64,000 bases of DNA from Avena insularis (GCA_023614405.1 CM042686.1:350680329-350744328), one strand, 5' to 3'. Counted from the stretch's first letter, positions 1-12,599 are shown. A program made the numbers and translations. Notes: generated by a model from the sequence alone, not told the origin.

Positions 1-3000
1 AAGTCTTTATGCCTCTAAAGGGGACATAACCTGGGGTGACGCAATTGCAGCAAAAGATAATAACTAACAAGTCTATAGATACTCGCTAACCATCCGCCTA
101 ATCGATGATAGACGGATGTCTGTTAATTAGAAACAACAGTGATAACAGTATAATTAACAGATCCCTCCTCCTTCTCGCTTACCAACGAGAGAGCGGACGA
201 ACAACCCATCCGTTGGCAGTTTTATTAACCATTCCATGAGGATTGCACTATTTACTAGTCAGTTACTTAGTCAAATTAAAAGCGGTACTTTAGTTATACT
301 TGTCTATGATCGAGAAACTGTGCTCCAAGTCGTCCATAATGGCTTTCAGAAAGATTTACCCTGCAGGGGTGCACAAATAGCAACACACACTCGATCAACC
401 TTGGAAAAACCAAATCAAAACCCAACGAGGCATTCACGACAAAGGGATCACAGGATTCAGAAACATTTCAGGGGGCCACCCCACTAAGCTACCCGCAACG
501 AAGTTGGCCGGCTCCGGAACGGACCCAGGTTTGTGTGGACGGCGGTAAACGACTGGGAACCTGAAAGCGTGACTGGGCTTGTCGATACAGCGAAAACGTG
601 TCACGATCCAAAACAGTACAGGTGCTCCACGCACAATCTTAAATAAAGTAGTGAAGCATGGCATAAGTACAGGATAGTAATAAAGCCCCAAACTACTTTG
701 TGGCCCCAAGAAATAAGAATGAATCAAGCTCTGGCTCAGGAGGGTCCATAAGGCCTCCCGGATGTGGATAGTGAGAATAGTCAAGGAACGGGAATCAAAT
801 ACTCGGGGTCCTACGAGACACAAGCGAGCATGAAAAACCAAATAGTAGATATTGCTCACCGGTGCCAGTTTCATTAGTTATCCCATTACTACTCCGGTTA
901 AGTTGTTTAGGTACCTCGTTATCCATCAGACACTCACATACCCTACACATGCTGTTCTATGACTCGCATGGCTCAAACGACTCCTGTAGTAATGGCTCAT
1001 GGGATGGAGGAACAAGCTTCGGTGGGGTTTAAAAGTAAGGCTATGCAGTACTTGGGATTCAATTTAATGCAATCGCGACTCAATGATGCAAGAATAAGAT
1101 AGAGGCAATAGGTACTATATGTATGCAAGCATGCGGTAGTGCTTCCCTGGCAGCTCATTTGAAGCGAGAGTCGGATCTGGGTAGTGCTCCTGGGATTCCT
1201 GATATATCCCCTGCTCGGCGTCTATTCGAAGAAGAACAAAACAAACAAGGGCCAACATAAATAAAGTGCACAAGCATAAGAATTAAAATGTGACAAGCAA
1301 ACAAGCATGCCATGATGAATGATGCACAATTTACATGGCAATAATGTAGCATGGTATTGGTGAGGTGTGGGGTACAAGAATAAAGCATTTTATTGAGTTT
1401 TAGCCATGTTTTGCTCCCATATAAGTTGCTGTATACTTATTATTTATATGATGCATGCTGCAATTCAGAACATGGAATGCATAGATGGAACGGGCTCGTC
1501 GCGCTGATCGATTTAGACATATTATTTGTCGAATTTGGAATTGTAGAATTAAAGTTAGTTATTTATTAAGAAAAGGGCATTTTATTGTAATTTTAAACAT
1601 CTCGAAAAAATTTAAAGTACTCAAACATTAATTTGAATGGCATATTTGAAATCCTCACATTTTTCTGATTCAAAAACATATATCATTTGTATTGTTTGGA
1701 ATTATAAAACAAAAGTTATTAAAAACAGAAATTAAATCATATTAAAACATTTTTGAAAATTGTTTTTATTAAATAGATAAACGAAAAGACTTTTTATACT
1801 CAGCCACACCTAGCCATAGCCACAGACAGGTGGGCCAGTGTCGACTGGCGACAAGACGCAATGTTTTCTCACCGCAGATGTTAGCCCTGAGGTCGACAGT
1901 GGGGGCCAACGGGCTCATAGACCCACGCGTCAGCGGGAGACCAGGGAGGTGACATGCGACATAGCAGGGACTGCGGGTTGCGGAATACAAAAGCCGGGGT
2001 GCCTAAACGTAAAACTGCCACGTCCAATGACAGGCGGGCCCGGACTGGACAGCGGTTTTAGAAAACAAAAGGTTGGGGGGTATGTGTAAAGTGACCAACG
2101 ACCCTAGTATTGTACTTCTTCTCTGCTTATCTGACGAGAGGTTGGTGCTCGACACTAATGCGCGGCGCGGGGGCTCGAACCCGCGACCTGCGGCACGGAC
2201 GCAGTGAAGCGGAACCGGTGCGTTAGGTGAACGGATGGTGACAGGAGGGTGGGCGGAGGCTAGGTAAGGCGTTACGTGGCGCGGGGACGTGCATACGCCA
2301 GCGGCCGCAGCTGCACCGAGAGTGCTCGGCACAACGTCCGGCGAGTACAGGAAGCTAAGCCGCACAGGAGGTTGTCAGAGAGGTTGGGTGGCTCACCGCG
2401 AGTGCGTCGGTGGTGGAGGATTGTGCCAGAGTGCAGCAGGATGATGGTGATGCAGAGGCCGAGCGAGTTAGGGTTTTGGTCGGAGTGCGTTGGTGTGCAG
2501 CGGTACAGGGCGTCTCCTCCTCTCTATCGTGCACAGGGGCGACGCCGGGAACCTCGCCGAGCTTCCTCGACACCCAAAACTCCACACCGCCGGCTAGAAC
2601 GAGTAGGTGGAGGTGGAGGCCGACGGTTCGGCGGTGGTGGAGAAGACAGGTGGTAGGGGAGAAGAGGGTTGGCGCAAAGGCCTGGGGAGATCTGGGCGAG
2701 GCAGAGGAATCGTGGGGGAGTGGATATGGACGGGAGAGGAGAGGGGTGGCGTGGGGTAGCTCGGTGGAGGAAAAGGTGGCTTTGGCCACCTTTTTCCCTC
2801 TCCACCTTCACGTGTTGGGCACGGCTAGGCATGGGAGGGGCGGACATGGGCTGCCAGGTGGGCTAGGGCGAGACCAGGAGAGGCAGGCTCGGGTGGCCCT
2901 CTGTGGCAGAGAGAGAGAGAGAATGGAGAGGGGGAGGCTCGGGTGGTAGAGCAAGGGAGGCTCGGCTAGGGTTAGGTTTGAGGGGTGGTTAGGGTTAGGG

Positions 3001-3946
3001 TAGGGTAGCTGCCATGGGGGTGGTCGAGCCAGGGGTGGTAACCAAGTTAGGAAGGGAGGGGAGGGGAGGCATGGAGCCTAGCTAGGAGGGAGAAGGGTAG
3101 GTTTGGGTTTTTAGTTAATTAGAGAGAGAGGCTAGGGTGAGTGGGTGGGTTAGGGTTTGGCATGATCAAGCATGGGGTAGAGAATGGTTAGGGTTTTATC
3201 ATGATCCAAAGCAAAGAGGTGAAAAGAGGTGTGGTAGGGCTAGGGTTTTGGTATGATTCCACATGATCATGCATGGAAGCATACACAAATGAGGGGTGAT
3301 GATTTGAGTGCACATGGCAAGGAGAGGAGATCAAGATGGTGAGGGTTTAGGGTAAGAGCAAAAGAAAAGAGCCAATAAGAGTGGAATCACAAAGGGACAA
3401 AGCTCCACTAAAAATTCCAAGTAAATCCCAAAAGAATACAATGTGGTGATTTGCATGGCCCATGCATGGGCATTAAATGCCTTGTTTTATCTTGTGACAA
3501 CAAAACAATGATCATGGCATTTATGCACATGCATTCCAAAATATGGAGTAACGCCAAGCTAAAGGAAAATAGAATTGGATCCATCCCAACTCACATGAGC
3601 TAGATTAAATGCCAAAAGAAGTAAAAGCTCTTGGGTAATTAGGATGGTGGAATTATAAGGTGGTGACAAGGAAAGGTGATGGAGTTGAATAAAATATATG
3701 CCCCCAACTCAACTTGGGCATCAAGCATTTATCAAGACCCAAATACAATATATCAAGAGCCAAATACCATTACTAATGTATGTGAGAGAAGAACCCCATG
3801 GAAAAGGTTTTATATGATGCTCAAATGCAAGGTGGCATGATGACATGAGCATGATATAATTATGATGCAATGAATATATGTAGAAAGTAGAGATTATATT
3901 ACTAGACCAAGTAGCATTACATATGTTAGACAGATGGGATGCTACA
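1..3946 (-). mobile_element. Partial long LTR of a non-coding LTR retrotransposon, cut by the window start
   Basis: No real coding region is visible. Bases 236-900 align by eye with 15830-16600 of the long LTR at 15087-19464 (shared stretch around the clock-like phrase clgtgctccaagtcgtcc region and the later actcggggtcctacg segment), and 3811-3873 matches about 19355-19415. A GC-rich block at 2160-3010 corresponds in position to the GC-rich block of that LTR. The piece ends in CTACA at 3946, and gag coding of another element resumes at 3947, so this is an LTR edge. The related LTR begins TGTAACACCC and has a minus-strand primer site, which is why I give minus orientation. Sequence divergence marks this as a different subfamily. 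The remaining part lies left of the window, so the target duplication (right copy would be CGAGG) cannot be checked. Confidence 0.7.
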
Positions 3947-6900
3947 CGAGGAAGGTGACGTAAGTGTCTTTCTTGGTCGGAAAATTTTTCTTCCCTTCTG
4001 GCTTGGGATTTGAAGCATCAGCTTCCTCCATGTCGGAATCTTCCTTGGTCTCTTTATCCTTTTCGGGATTCTTCTTTCCCTTCTTCCGCTTAGCTCTATA
4101 GCCAGCGGTATCATCTCTCTTAATGTCGTCATTAAAACGACACTTGGCGTTTGTGTGGGACGAGCCCCCATTGGCGTCTAGGTGATGCACACATGGGTTA
4201 TTGGCAATGTCGGCCCAAGAGTAGGTTTTGGCAGGTTGCTGGTCTCCTCTACCTTGAACTCTTGACGTTCCACGACTGCGTCTGCGGCCACCGCCACGTC
4301 CTCCTAGTCCTCCAGACCCGAAAGTAGCAGTAACCACCACCGTTTCTGCATTGGGTTTTTCTTCCGAGGTATTTTTGCACTTCTGAGCTTGTTGCTTTGG
4401 TTGTTTTGCCGAATATGGCACAGCCAGGGCATTAAGTAATCCCTCTACATCATCGTCAGCATCTGCATACTTGCTCGCTGTTTCTATCATCTCTCCCAAA
4501 TCAGTGACTTTGTCACACTTCAAGCGATGACGTAGTAAACCAATTGGGAGACCTGCCATGAAAGCTTCAATCGCAGTTTGGTCATTAACTCCTTCACAGG
4601 AGTTCTCGGTGTCGATCCATCATCCGAGATAATCCTGGCAAGTTTCTCTGGCTTTTTGGGTGCAACACTATAGGTGTCCTACCATACAGGGCCTCCGGTA
4701 TGTGCCTTCGAAATTCCGAAATAACGTGCTTTGCATGTCATACCAGTTGTGGATGGTGTTCTCTGGAAGTTCATTGAGCTATGATCGTGCCATCTTCTGC
4801 AACATGAGTAGGAGATACCGGGTTGTGACCAGGATGTTTTCGCCTTTGGTGATGCAGCAAGCTTCGAAAAAATCCTGGAGCCAAGTATCTGGCCGAGCTA
4901 TGCCATTGTAGGCTTGAATGTGTCTTGAGATAGCAAATCCTTCCGGGAATTTTGTAGCTATTATGCGTGGTCCGAAGCACTTTGGTCCCACGTCTATATC
5001 ATCATTTTCATAGCGCTGCGCCTCTATGTTGGAATTAATCCTGTGCCTTGCGTCTCTTGGGGATAAGGATCATCTAGAATGACGGCTATGGCTGCGGTGT
5101 CTTGGAGCCGGACTTCGGCTTCTGGACCATCTCCTCCACCACGACGTCCTCCTTGGCCTCCTTGGGGGCTGTTATGATGGCTACTTGGTGGGGAAGGTGG
5201 AGCAGCTGGGTTGTTTCCGGCTGATCGCTGGCCTCCATCCGGAGCGTCATTATTCTGGTTCCGGGGAGGATCTTCATTGTGACGAGCCCCCTGCCGATTT
5301 GACTCGGCACGGTTTCCGTCGTTCCTTCGCCCGTCAGCTGGAGGGCTTGCATGTCTAGGAGGTGGCATTCTTTGTCGGTCCTCCTCCCGACGTTTCTCTT
5401 TATCTTCTTCCCTGTGATCCTTTGACTCTCGCCGGAGAGGGTTCTTTGGAGTCAGTGCAGCGATTGCCTCTTGCTCTGCAACTGGGGTAACGTTACGCCA
5501 GTCACGTGCAGCTTTGTGGTGCTGTCCCGAAGATCCGGTTCTTGAGTAGTTGTCTTCTTGACGGTCGAAATGATGATGCTGTTCCAGAACACGTTGGGGT
5601 CTTACGTCAGCCTAGGCCAGATCCTTGTGACATTAGTCAGAATGGCAGACCAGTTTTTTACTTCTGGATAGGGCGACCTTTTGCTGTTCCAGACCCTTGT
5701 TTAGTAGCTTAATACCCAATCGGATCTGTTCTCGGCCTGGATTAGCAGATAGGATTTCTCAAGCCACAACGGTGTTCTGTACTGGTGTTGGACACACCCA
5801 ATCCCCTTTGCTGTCACGCCGAGGCATCCCATGTTCTCCTCCAAAGAGGACTTTGTGAATCTACGGGAACTGGTCATCATGAGTATGACATTTCCTGGTC
5901 TTGTGATGTTGCCTGGAGTTGTACTTCTCCATAGTTGCCATGCGTTTCTTTTCTTCCTCAAGATTTTTGGCTTCATTGAGGAGTACTTGGCGGCGCGCTT
6001 CTAGGGCTTGGGCCCTTTCGTCCAGCTCCTCAACAGTAAGTTCTGCAGCTGTAGGAATAGGTGCGGTTAATGCAGCATCGATGAGTTTACGCGCACCTTT
6101 AGTGATCACGTGTCCATCCACCGACTCTTCTTTGGGCTCATCTGGGATAAGTGGTCCATCCGAGTCTTCCTCATATTCCTCAGCAATCACCTCCTCTGCT
6201 GGAGGGTCCTTTACCGGGGTTTTGTTCTTCTTGTTCTTCTTCTTTGCCTTCTTGGCAGCGCCGGTAGCAAAGACGGCTTTGGGCCCATTTCACGGAGTCA
6301 AACTTTGATCGGTACTTTCGGCCATTTGGTTCTCGGGATCATCTTCGAGATCCATATTGTCCTGCGCTTTGGGAGAGCTTTCTCTGGATCCTTCGTCCAT
6401 GTCTTCTCCTTTTGTAGCAGCTGTGGAGTTAACCTCCTCTTCATATTCTGCGGAGAACTTCCGGAAATCCGCCGATGTCATGGAGTCATCCGAAGATGCC
6501 GATAGTTCGACGCTTGTTCCGATAGCCTCTAGCACAGAGTCGGTGTTGTCTCCAGCATCGGCGGAGCCGGATCCGGATCCCACATACCCGACAAACTGCG
6601 ATGTGCCTCTCCTGAGATAACTGCGATCATCATAATAGGCTTCATCAAAACGCCTGACGGTCTCGAGGATTTCATCTACGCCTGAGTTTTGCATCATCAT
6701 GCGTCTTAGTGTGTATCTCAGGAAAGGCCTGTCTGTCCCGGTGTCATCAGAGTCGGAACCAGTGTTGTTGCTATGCTACTCCTGGATTTCGACTTCAGCG
6801 GGTGGGTCGATCTGGGATTCGGTCTCTCCATGGAGATCCACTCCAGATTCAACTTGGACCGCCAGGTCTGCTTCAGGCTCGGATTTCTCCACTATCTCCG

Positions 6901-7243
6901 CAACTAGTGCGGGCTGGTTGGGATTAGGTTTTTCTGAGATCCAGAACTCTGCCGCCTCTGCGGAGAGAGGGGACCTAGAAATTTCTTATGCCTCTATCAT
7001 CACCGCTGGGGTGGGTGGGACGGTTTTAGCGAAGGCGATGTAAACATCGATCTCGCCAAAAGGCATGATGGTGTAGGTGGTCATGGCTTCTCTAGCCGGA
7101 ATCCAAGTCTCGTCGAGAACAATGAGAGGTACGTCACTGGCGTAGAGGATGCGACCGACGGCGATGGTCTCGCCGATTCCGATTCTTGAAGATTCCGCTC
7201 GGAACGCAGATCTGAAGCTCACTTGCCCCACGATGGGCGCCAA
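3947..7243 (-). pseudogene. gag-like polyprotein remnant of Tat-1
   Basis: This encoded the capsid polyprotein of a Ty3/gypsy element. The coding is spread over all three minus frames and carries several stops. The N-terminal part (7243 to about 5024) is acidic and low in complexity, with Ser/Asp/Glu-rich stretches at 6290-6700 and a Pro/Gln/Asn/Gly-rich linker at 5024-5368. The conserved capsid-type region (about 4991 to 4440) has the typical FPEGFAISRHIQAYNG, LNELPENTIHNWYDMQ and MAGLPIGLLRHRLKCD blocks. It is followed by a basic Gly/Arg region (4250-4330) and a Cys/His stretch CVHHLDANGG...SHTNAKCRF near 4120-4200. It ends at TYVTFL where the long LTR interrupts it. Non-functional as it stands. 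Confidence 0.75.
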
Positions 7244-7244
7244 C
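7225..7244 (-). promoter_or_regulatory. Primer-binding site of Tat-1
   Basis: The minus strand reads GTTGGCGCCCATCGTGGGGC directly after the LTR. The same motif with one change follows the left LTR of the element at 36751 (38222-38241), which fixes the orientation of both. A priming role for a tRNA 3' end is inferred from position. Confidence 0.75.
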
Positions 7245-7754
7245 TGTCATCGGATTGATGACAAGTACACCATGAGGCGGTCCTCGAGGCGTGTGGAAGA
7301 GAAGGGTGTGAGACGTACGGTGTTCTAGGACAGTGAGCACACAAGTTTACCCAGGTTCAAATCCACCGGCTTTGGACGGATCCTACTCCTGCTAGCAATC
7401 TAGTAATACGGCAGAGACAGAATATGGGTTACAAGGGGTTCGCCTGTGCGATTTGAGATTGTAAACTATTGGGTGCCCTAAAGGATCTCCCTAGGACGGC
7501 TTATATAGATATCCGGCCTAGGTTTACAGGAGAGATCTATCCGGCTACGTCTAAGAGTCGGTTATAGAGTACATCTTGAACTACAAGTAACACTATGGGC
7601 CTATGTCGATAAGTCTTCTGGGCCTTGCCATAGCCGTATTGGACTCCGTCTCTTCTCCCTGACTGGGCCGCCCATGAAGCAAAGCTCTAACCCGAAGTGG
7701 GCCACCCTGGTCAGTGAGGAAATGTGACGATACCCGGAAAGTATATCCCCAACA
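7245..7754 (-). repeat. 5' LTR of Tat-1
   Basis: On the minus strand it starts TGTTGGGGATATAC and ends CCGATGACA, with the usual TG and CA ends, immediately before a primer-binding site. A TATATAAG box on the minus strand lies at about 7501-7508, where an LTR promoter is expected. Only this LTR copy is in the window, so its age cannot be estimated. Confidence 0.8.
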
Positions 7755-9743
7755 GAACACACATGCAATGACACTGGAGGATCCATGTGTGGTTTGTTTA
7801 GAAGAACACACATGCAATGACTCTAGTTGTGGTTCATGAAAAGAACACACATGCAATGACACTGGTGGATCCATGTGTGGTTTCTGAAAAGAACTGACAT
7901 GCAATGACTCTATGTGGATCCATGTGTGGTTTGTTTAGAGAAACAGCCATGCAATGACACTGGGTGTGGTTCATGAAAAGAACAAACATGCAATGACACT
8001 GGTGGATCCTTATGTGGTTTGTTTAGAAGAACACACATGCAATGACTCTAGCTGTGGTTCATGAACACTAGGGGATCCTTATGTGGTTTGTTTAGAAGAA
8101 CATACATGCAATGACACTGGTGGATCCTTATGTGGTTTGTGACAAGAATATACATGCAATGACAGTGGCTGTGGTTCATGAGAAGAACACACATGCAATG
8201 ACACTGGTGGATCCATGTGTGGTTTGTGAAAAGAACAGGCATGCAATCACACTAGGTGGATCCATGTGTGGTTTGTGGAAAGAACAAACATGCAATGACT
8301 CTAGCTGTGGTTCATGAAAAGAACACACATGCAATGACACTCGTGGATCCATGTGTGGTCTGTGAAAAGAACAAACATGCAATCACACTAGGTGGATCCA
8401 TGTGTGGTTTGTTTAGAAGAACACATATGCAATGACTTTCGTTGTGGTTCATGAAAAGAACACACATGCAATAACACTAGTGGATCCATGTGTGGTTCAT
8501 GAAAAGAACAGACATGCAATGACACTGGTGGATCCTTATGTGGTTTGTTTAGAGGAACAGACATGCAATTACACTGGTGTGGTTCATGAAAAGAACAAAC
8601 ATACAATGACACTGGTGGATCCATGTGTGGTTCATGAGAAGAACACACATCCAATGACACTGGCTGTGGTTCATGAGAAGAACACGCATGCAATGACTCT
8701 AGATGAGGTTCATGAAAAGAACACACATGCAATGACACTGGTGGATCCATGTGTGGTTTGTGAAAAGAACAGACATGCAATGACACTAGGTGGATCCATG
8801 TGTTGTTTGTTTAGAGGAACAAACATGCAATGATAGTGGGTGGGGTTCATGAAAAGAACCGGCATGCAATGACACTAGTGGATCCTTATGTGGTTTGTTT
8901 AGAAGAACACACATGCAATGACTCTAGATGTGGTTCATGAAAAGAACACACATGTAATGACACTGGGGGATCCTTATGTGGTTTGTTTAGAAGAACAGAC
9001 ATGCAATGACACTGGTCGATCCTTATGTGGTTTGTGAGAAGAACAGACATGCAATGACACTGGTTATGCTAAATGAGAAGAACACACATGCATTGACACC
9101 GGTGGATCCATGTGTGGTTTGCGAAAAGAACAGACATGCAATCACACTAGGTGGATCCATGTGTGGTTTGTGGAAAGAACAAAGATGCAATGACTCTAGG
9201 TGTGGTTCATGAAAAGAACACACATGCAATGACACTGGTGGATCCATGTGTGGTTTGGGAAAAGAACAGACATGCAATCACACTAGGTGGATCCATGTGT
9301 GGTTTGTTTAGAAGAACACACATACAATGACTCTAGCTGTGGTTCATGAGAAGAACACACATGCAATGACACTGGTGGATCCATGTGTGGTTCATGAAAA
9401 GAATAGACATGCAATGACACTGGTGGATCCTTATGTGGTTTTTTTAGAGGAACAAACATGCAATGACAGTGGGTGTGGTTAATGAAAAGAATACATGCAA
9501 TGACACTAGTGGATCCATATGTGGTTTGTGAAAAGAACAGACATGCAATCACACTAGGTGGATCCATGTGTGGTTCATGAGAATAACACACATGCAATGA
9601 CACTGGTGATATGTGGTTTGTGAAAAGAATGGACATGCAATGACTCTAACGATGGTTAATGAAAAGAGCAGACATGCAATCACACTGGTGGATCCATGTG
9701 TGGTTTATGAGAAGAACACACATCCAATGAACTCTAGTGGATC
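7755..9743 (-). repeat. Tandem array A of 48-bp and 39-bp units
   Basis: About 2 kb of head-to-tail repeats. On the plus strand the core phrase is AACACACATGCAATGAC. It is followed either by ACTGGTGGATCCATGTG and a GTTTGTGAAAAG or GTTTGTTTAGAAG link (48-bp unit) or by TCTAGCTGTGGTTCATG plus an AAAAG link (39-bp unit). It is the reverse complement of array B at 12600-27690 with its own variants: array A 39-bp units carry GGTTCATGA where array B often has GTTGTTAGT. The left end is cut by Tat-1 at 7754. The right end fades at ATCTTCC near 9743. Long open frames across it are by-products of repeat units divisible by three and lacking stops. Confidence 0.9.
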
Positions 9744-10547
9744 TTCCTTTGCATAATTTGATGTATGCCATGATGTATTTCATTGTACAAGACAATTTCC
9801 ATTTTTATACTACTCAGTTTTTCCCTTGGTTTTATGTGGTACTACTTAGTTTTTCCGCCCTCTCTCTATCTTTCGTAGAAGCTCAAACCTGTGCTCACCC
9901 TGTCTGCTACTCCCTGATTGGTTGTCATAGTTGTCACGCGGATCGTGCGCACCAACGATTGATTCTGTGCAATCCAACGATGATCGTTGCACATCTCGTG
10001 CACTTCACAGTACAACGTGAGACAACACGGACGTCTCCCTCACCGAGACTTCTACAGGAAGGAACACGATGCCGTCCATGGAAAAAGTCGTCGAGCGGTC
10101 ATGTCAGGGCAACGGGGTCATCGAGTGCACAGTTGTCGATGGGACACTGCAATTAATTGTCACTTGATTTTAATAAGACATATCCCATTTTTACGCGGCA
10201 CTCTTAATCTCACTTCCAACTGGGCCCTATCGCTAGTAACTTCCATGAGTCAAGAGCCCCCCTCGAGTAGATCTAACATTGCTAGAAACTGGTTCCGTGC
10301 CACTTGCATGTAGTGGAATCGAGGTCTGCCATGAGTGTGTTTTCAATGCATCTCTAAAGTGGAGATCGTGGCTGTTTCAAAAAAAAGGGAACCCAAAAAA
10401 AGGGTGGAGATCGTGGTAGCCCCCCGCCCAACACACATGTCCACTCGAGTACTACGAACGGTCCGGTGTTTATGACCCCCCTCGACCTTCTTCTTCCATG
10501 AGCTCGTGTCATTTTGCCAACTCCATCTCTTTTGGTACTTTGGTTCT

Positions 10548-10998
10548 TTGGTTCGCCAACTCCATCTCTAAAACAAATTATGAGGCCCTAGATTTATTCT
10601 CATATGGAACTACATATATGATCCTTGAATTGTTTCTAATCTTTTAATGATTGGTATGATGCATATGTATATGAATGGTTTTGATCATAAGTATTTTTAA
10701 CATGTACCTGAAGATTAATTGTTTGGTTTTTTATTTATAATTACAATATTTAGGCTTGTTTTTGTACCTGACTAATTATATCCCTGAATAATGTTTTGTA
10801 TGATTACATTTCAATTTCTTATTATGGCCAATGATTCAAATTTGTCCCAGAAGAGAGGCAGACACATTGGTGACAGATTTTTTTAGGGATGAGTTATTGA
10901 ACCTAGGGCGATGTACAACAACATTATAGGTTGTGCAATTGTTACTTGGTTCACCTACTCCATCCCTGAAGAAACTTATGAGGCCCCTAGCTTTATCC
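10548..10998 (+). repeat. Pair of about 50-bp direct repeats in the core
   Basis: The segment 10548-10599 (TTGGTTCGCCAACTCCATCT followed by a TTATGAGGCCCTAG block) recurs with changes at 10946-10998 (TTGGTTCACCTACTCCATCC and TTATGAGGCCCCTAG). The two copies are about 400 bp apart inside the intron-like part of the core. This suggests an old internal duplication. Confidence 0.6.
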
Positions 10999-11194
10999 TA
11001 CATTCACTCTGATGCAATAATTTGTCATTGTGTTGAGATGAAATGATATACGAACCGATCAAACTAGTGCTGAGATGCTTTATCTTTGATATCCACGGAT
11101 ATATTGTCTTACATATACATGTTGTTAATTCTTGAGTTATAATACAATTCAATCATATGTATGAGTTCTAAGTTATGTTCTTAAAAATCAACAG

Positions 11195-11482
11195 GAGGAT
11201 GATGATGAAGTGGATGATAGCAAGGTATCCAGGGATAACAAGAGCCGCTACATGCTGAGGCAGTTACGGTGTGGACTAATCCGTTTCCACCATAGGGGGA
11301 GACTGTTTTGCCCATTCTATGGCAGATCAATCAACATGGACCTCAACAGCATGATCCAACACGTGGAGGGCGTTGGCAGAGGTGGAGGCAGAAGCCATAG
11401 GCCGATTACCTTGGCGCGGCACGCATCCTATGGCAAATTCCTCCGGGAGTATGTCAAGACTGGCCTGTATCCCATCGACTAG
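11195..11482 (+). pseudogene. XS-zinc-finger-like coding fragment
   Basis: An open frame follows a credible splice acceptor (AATCAACAG, ending at 11194) and runs to TAG at 11480-11482. It starts with an acidic EDDDEVDD stretch. It then has LRCGLIRFHHRGRLFCPFYG, followed by a NMDLNSMIQHVEGVGRGGG block and an RHASYGKFLREYV block. The order, CPF then a D-L--H-egvG motif then a distal H/YGKFL, resembles the small zinc-finger module (zf-XS) found next to XS domains in plant SGS3-type RNA-silencing proteins. The second cysteine of the usual CPxC is a tyrosine here (CPFY), so metal binding is doubtful. No XS or XH domain is seen. It may be one exon of a larger gene or a captured fragment. Confidence 0.45.
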
Positions 11483-11815
11483 GCTGTCGCTGCCTCCTGC
11501 TGATAAACCCCTGCCCTGCTAGGCGTCTTTGTGTCCCGGCCTCCTGCTGTCGCCCCTGCTTTTATTTTGTTTTAGTTAATTATTACATATGTGTGGCATG
11601 TAAGACAATATATCCATGGTGTCTCTGGTGAACCTTCTATATTAATCTACTCCTTTATATGGAGTGCCTTAAAATTTATAGTGTCCAATTATATTACTGA
11701 TCATGCTCATGCACACTACAAAATATTTCTAGTGATCGATTATATTATAAATACATCAACAAATTAAATTGGTCGAAATTTTGTATTGAAGTAACTAAAT
11801 GATCTCACATCGGCA

Positions 11816-11880
11816 GTGGACGTTGGCAGAAGCCGAAGACCTTGGAGCGGCACGCGGTCTTTAGCAAATTCCTTGCAGGT
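11816..11880 (+). repeat. Partial degenerate copy of the XS-zinc-finger-like exon
   Basis: The segment GTGGACGTTGGCAGAAGCCG through CTTGGAGCGGCACGCGGTCT and AGCAAATTCCTTGCAGG matches 11367-11447 of the upstream exon with internal deletions. The reading frame is not kept. It is a duplicated exon scrap about 370 bp downstream of its parent. Confidence 0.6.
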
Positions 11881-12015
11881 TCAACAATGGATTGCCGCTG
11901 CCCAGCTCCGAATTCGCTTACAGGTCCAACATGACAGAACCTGAGCTACCACAGAGACCTCAGCAGAGGTGGCAAAATTGGTGCGGGTGCAACCATGGTG
12001 ACAGCGAGCTCGGAT

Positions 12016-12394
12016 TCTAGAGGAGGAAAGCAGAACCGAGCATAGTCGACACGGTGACAGATCTCACCGGGAACCAATTCTTGTCCCCGCACAGTGCCAT
12101 CAGTGCGTCCATGGTGAGGGCGAGCTTTGACTCAGGATGGGGAGGAGAGCAGGGCCGAGAAGGATAGTCACGTCCCAGCTCTGCTCCATGGCCGCGACCA
12201 CAGATTGCCGCTCTAGGGAAGAAGAACATGCATAATGGATGCAGGCACCAACACTGCAAGCCTACGAGGAGGAGAGCTGGGCCGAGCAGGTTCGTCCACG
12301 TCCCAGCTCCGTGCCATGGCTGCGATGCCCCACAGATTGCCGCTCCGGGAAAGAATAAGACGCGTAATGGATGCAGGCGCCTACGCTGCAAGCC
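12016..12394 (+). repeat. Three degenerate copies of an about 126-bp tandem repeat
   Basis: Copies begin at about 12016, 12143 and 12269, each opening with a GAGGAGAGC(A/T)GGGCCGAG-like phrase. The second and third share CGTCCCAGCTC, CACAGATTGCCGCTC and ATGGATGCAGGC; the first is more divergent. Open frames over this region follow from the repeat and I do not treat them as genes. Confidence 0.65.
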
Positions 12395-12599
12395 TAATTG
12401 ACACCTAAGCGACGGGAGCGACATAACAGGGGGGCAACTTGACGGCCGTTAGCCTGATTTTATGTATTGAAACGTAAAGTTGAATTTGTGCCGAAAAAGA
12501 CCCTCTGATTATTTGGCACGCCAACTGTAGTCATCCCGGCTGATTTCAGGGAACTTGGGTACCACGTTGCCTGGGTGCCCCAACTTTCGGGCCGCAAAA

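Larger units (their letters stand above)
3947..7754 (-). mobile_element. Ty3/gypsy retrotransposon, Tat-like lineage, 5' portion (Tat-1)
   Basis: Reading on the minus strand, a 510-bp LTR (7754 to 7245) is followed by a primer site and then gag-like coding running left to 3947. There the long LTR of another element interrupts it. Protease, reverse transcriptase and integrase are missing from the window and presumably lie left of base 1. The gag end resembles the gag end of the second Tat element at 59100-59436, so the two belong to related families. The element sits inside tandem array A; the array base next to the LTR edge is GAACA (7755-7759), the candidate right copy of its target duplication. 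Confidence 0.8.
9744..12599. other. Core between the two inverted arrays
   Basis: This 2.9-kb stretch is single-copy-like and unlike its neighbours. It runs from a promoter-like, mixed-composition part (9744-10560), through an AT-rich intron-like part (10560-11190), to a coding fragment with an XS-zinc-finger-like pattern (11195-11482), its partial duplicate (11816-11880), and a GC-rich tandem repeat (12016-12394). The last part (12424-12599) shows nothing I recognise. The inner array edges are inverted relative to each other. I saw no transposase. It could be a captured host gene segment. Confidence 0.55.

Noticed and set aside
2160..2185. tRNA gene suggested by a CGGGTTCGAGCCCC phrase on the minus strand
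   Set aside because: The T-arm has one extra loop base, and no A box, anticodon arm or acceptor stem can be drawn. The phrase CTCGAACCTGGGA in DR1 is weaker still.
2966..3008. Interstitial telomere (GGGTTAGGG runs)
   Set aside because: Only a few TTAGGG-like units, interrupted, and not the plant TTTAGGG type. It lies within a long LTR and is best read as GC-skewed simple sequence.
7593..9636. Many open frames over array A (and likewise 12575-15091 and 24498-27715) as a Cys/His-rich repeat protein
   Set aside because: They appear in several frames on both strands at once and follow from stop-free units of 48 and 39 bp. No start context or non-repeat domain supports any of them.
9737..10156. 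139-codon ORF at the left edge of the core
   Set aside because: It starts in the last repeat unit, has no recognisable domain, and shows simple-sequence and promoter-like composition.
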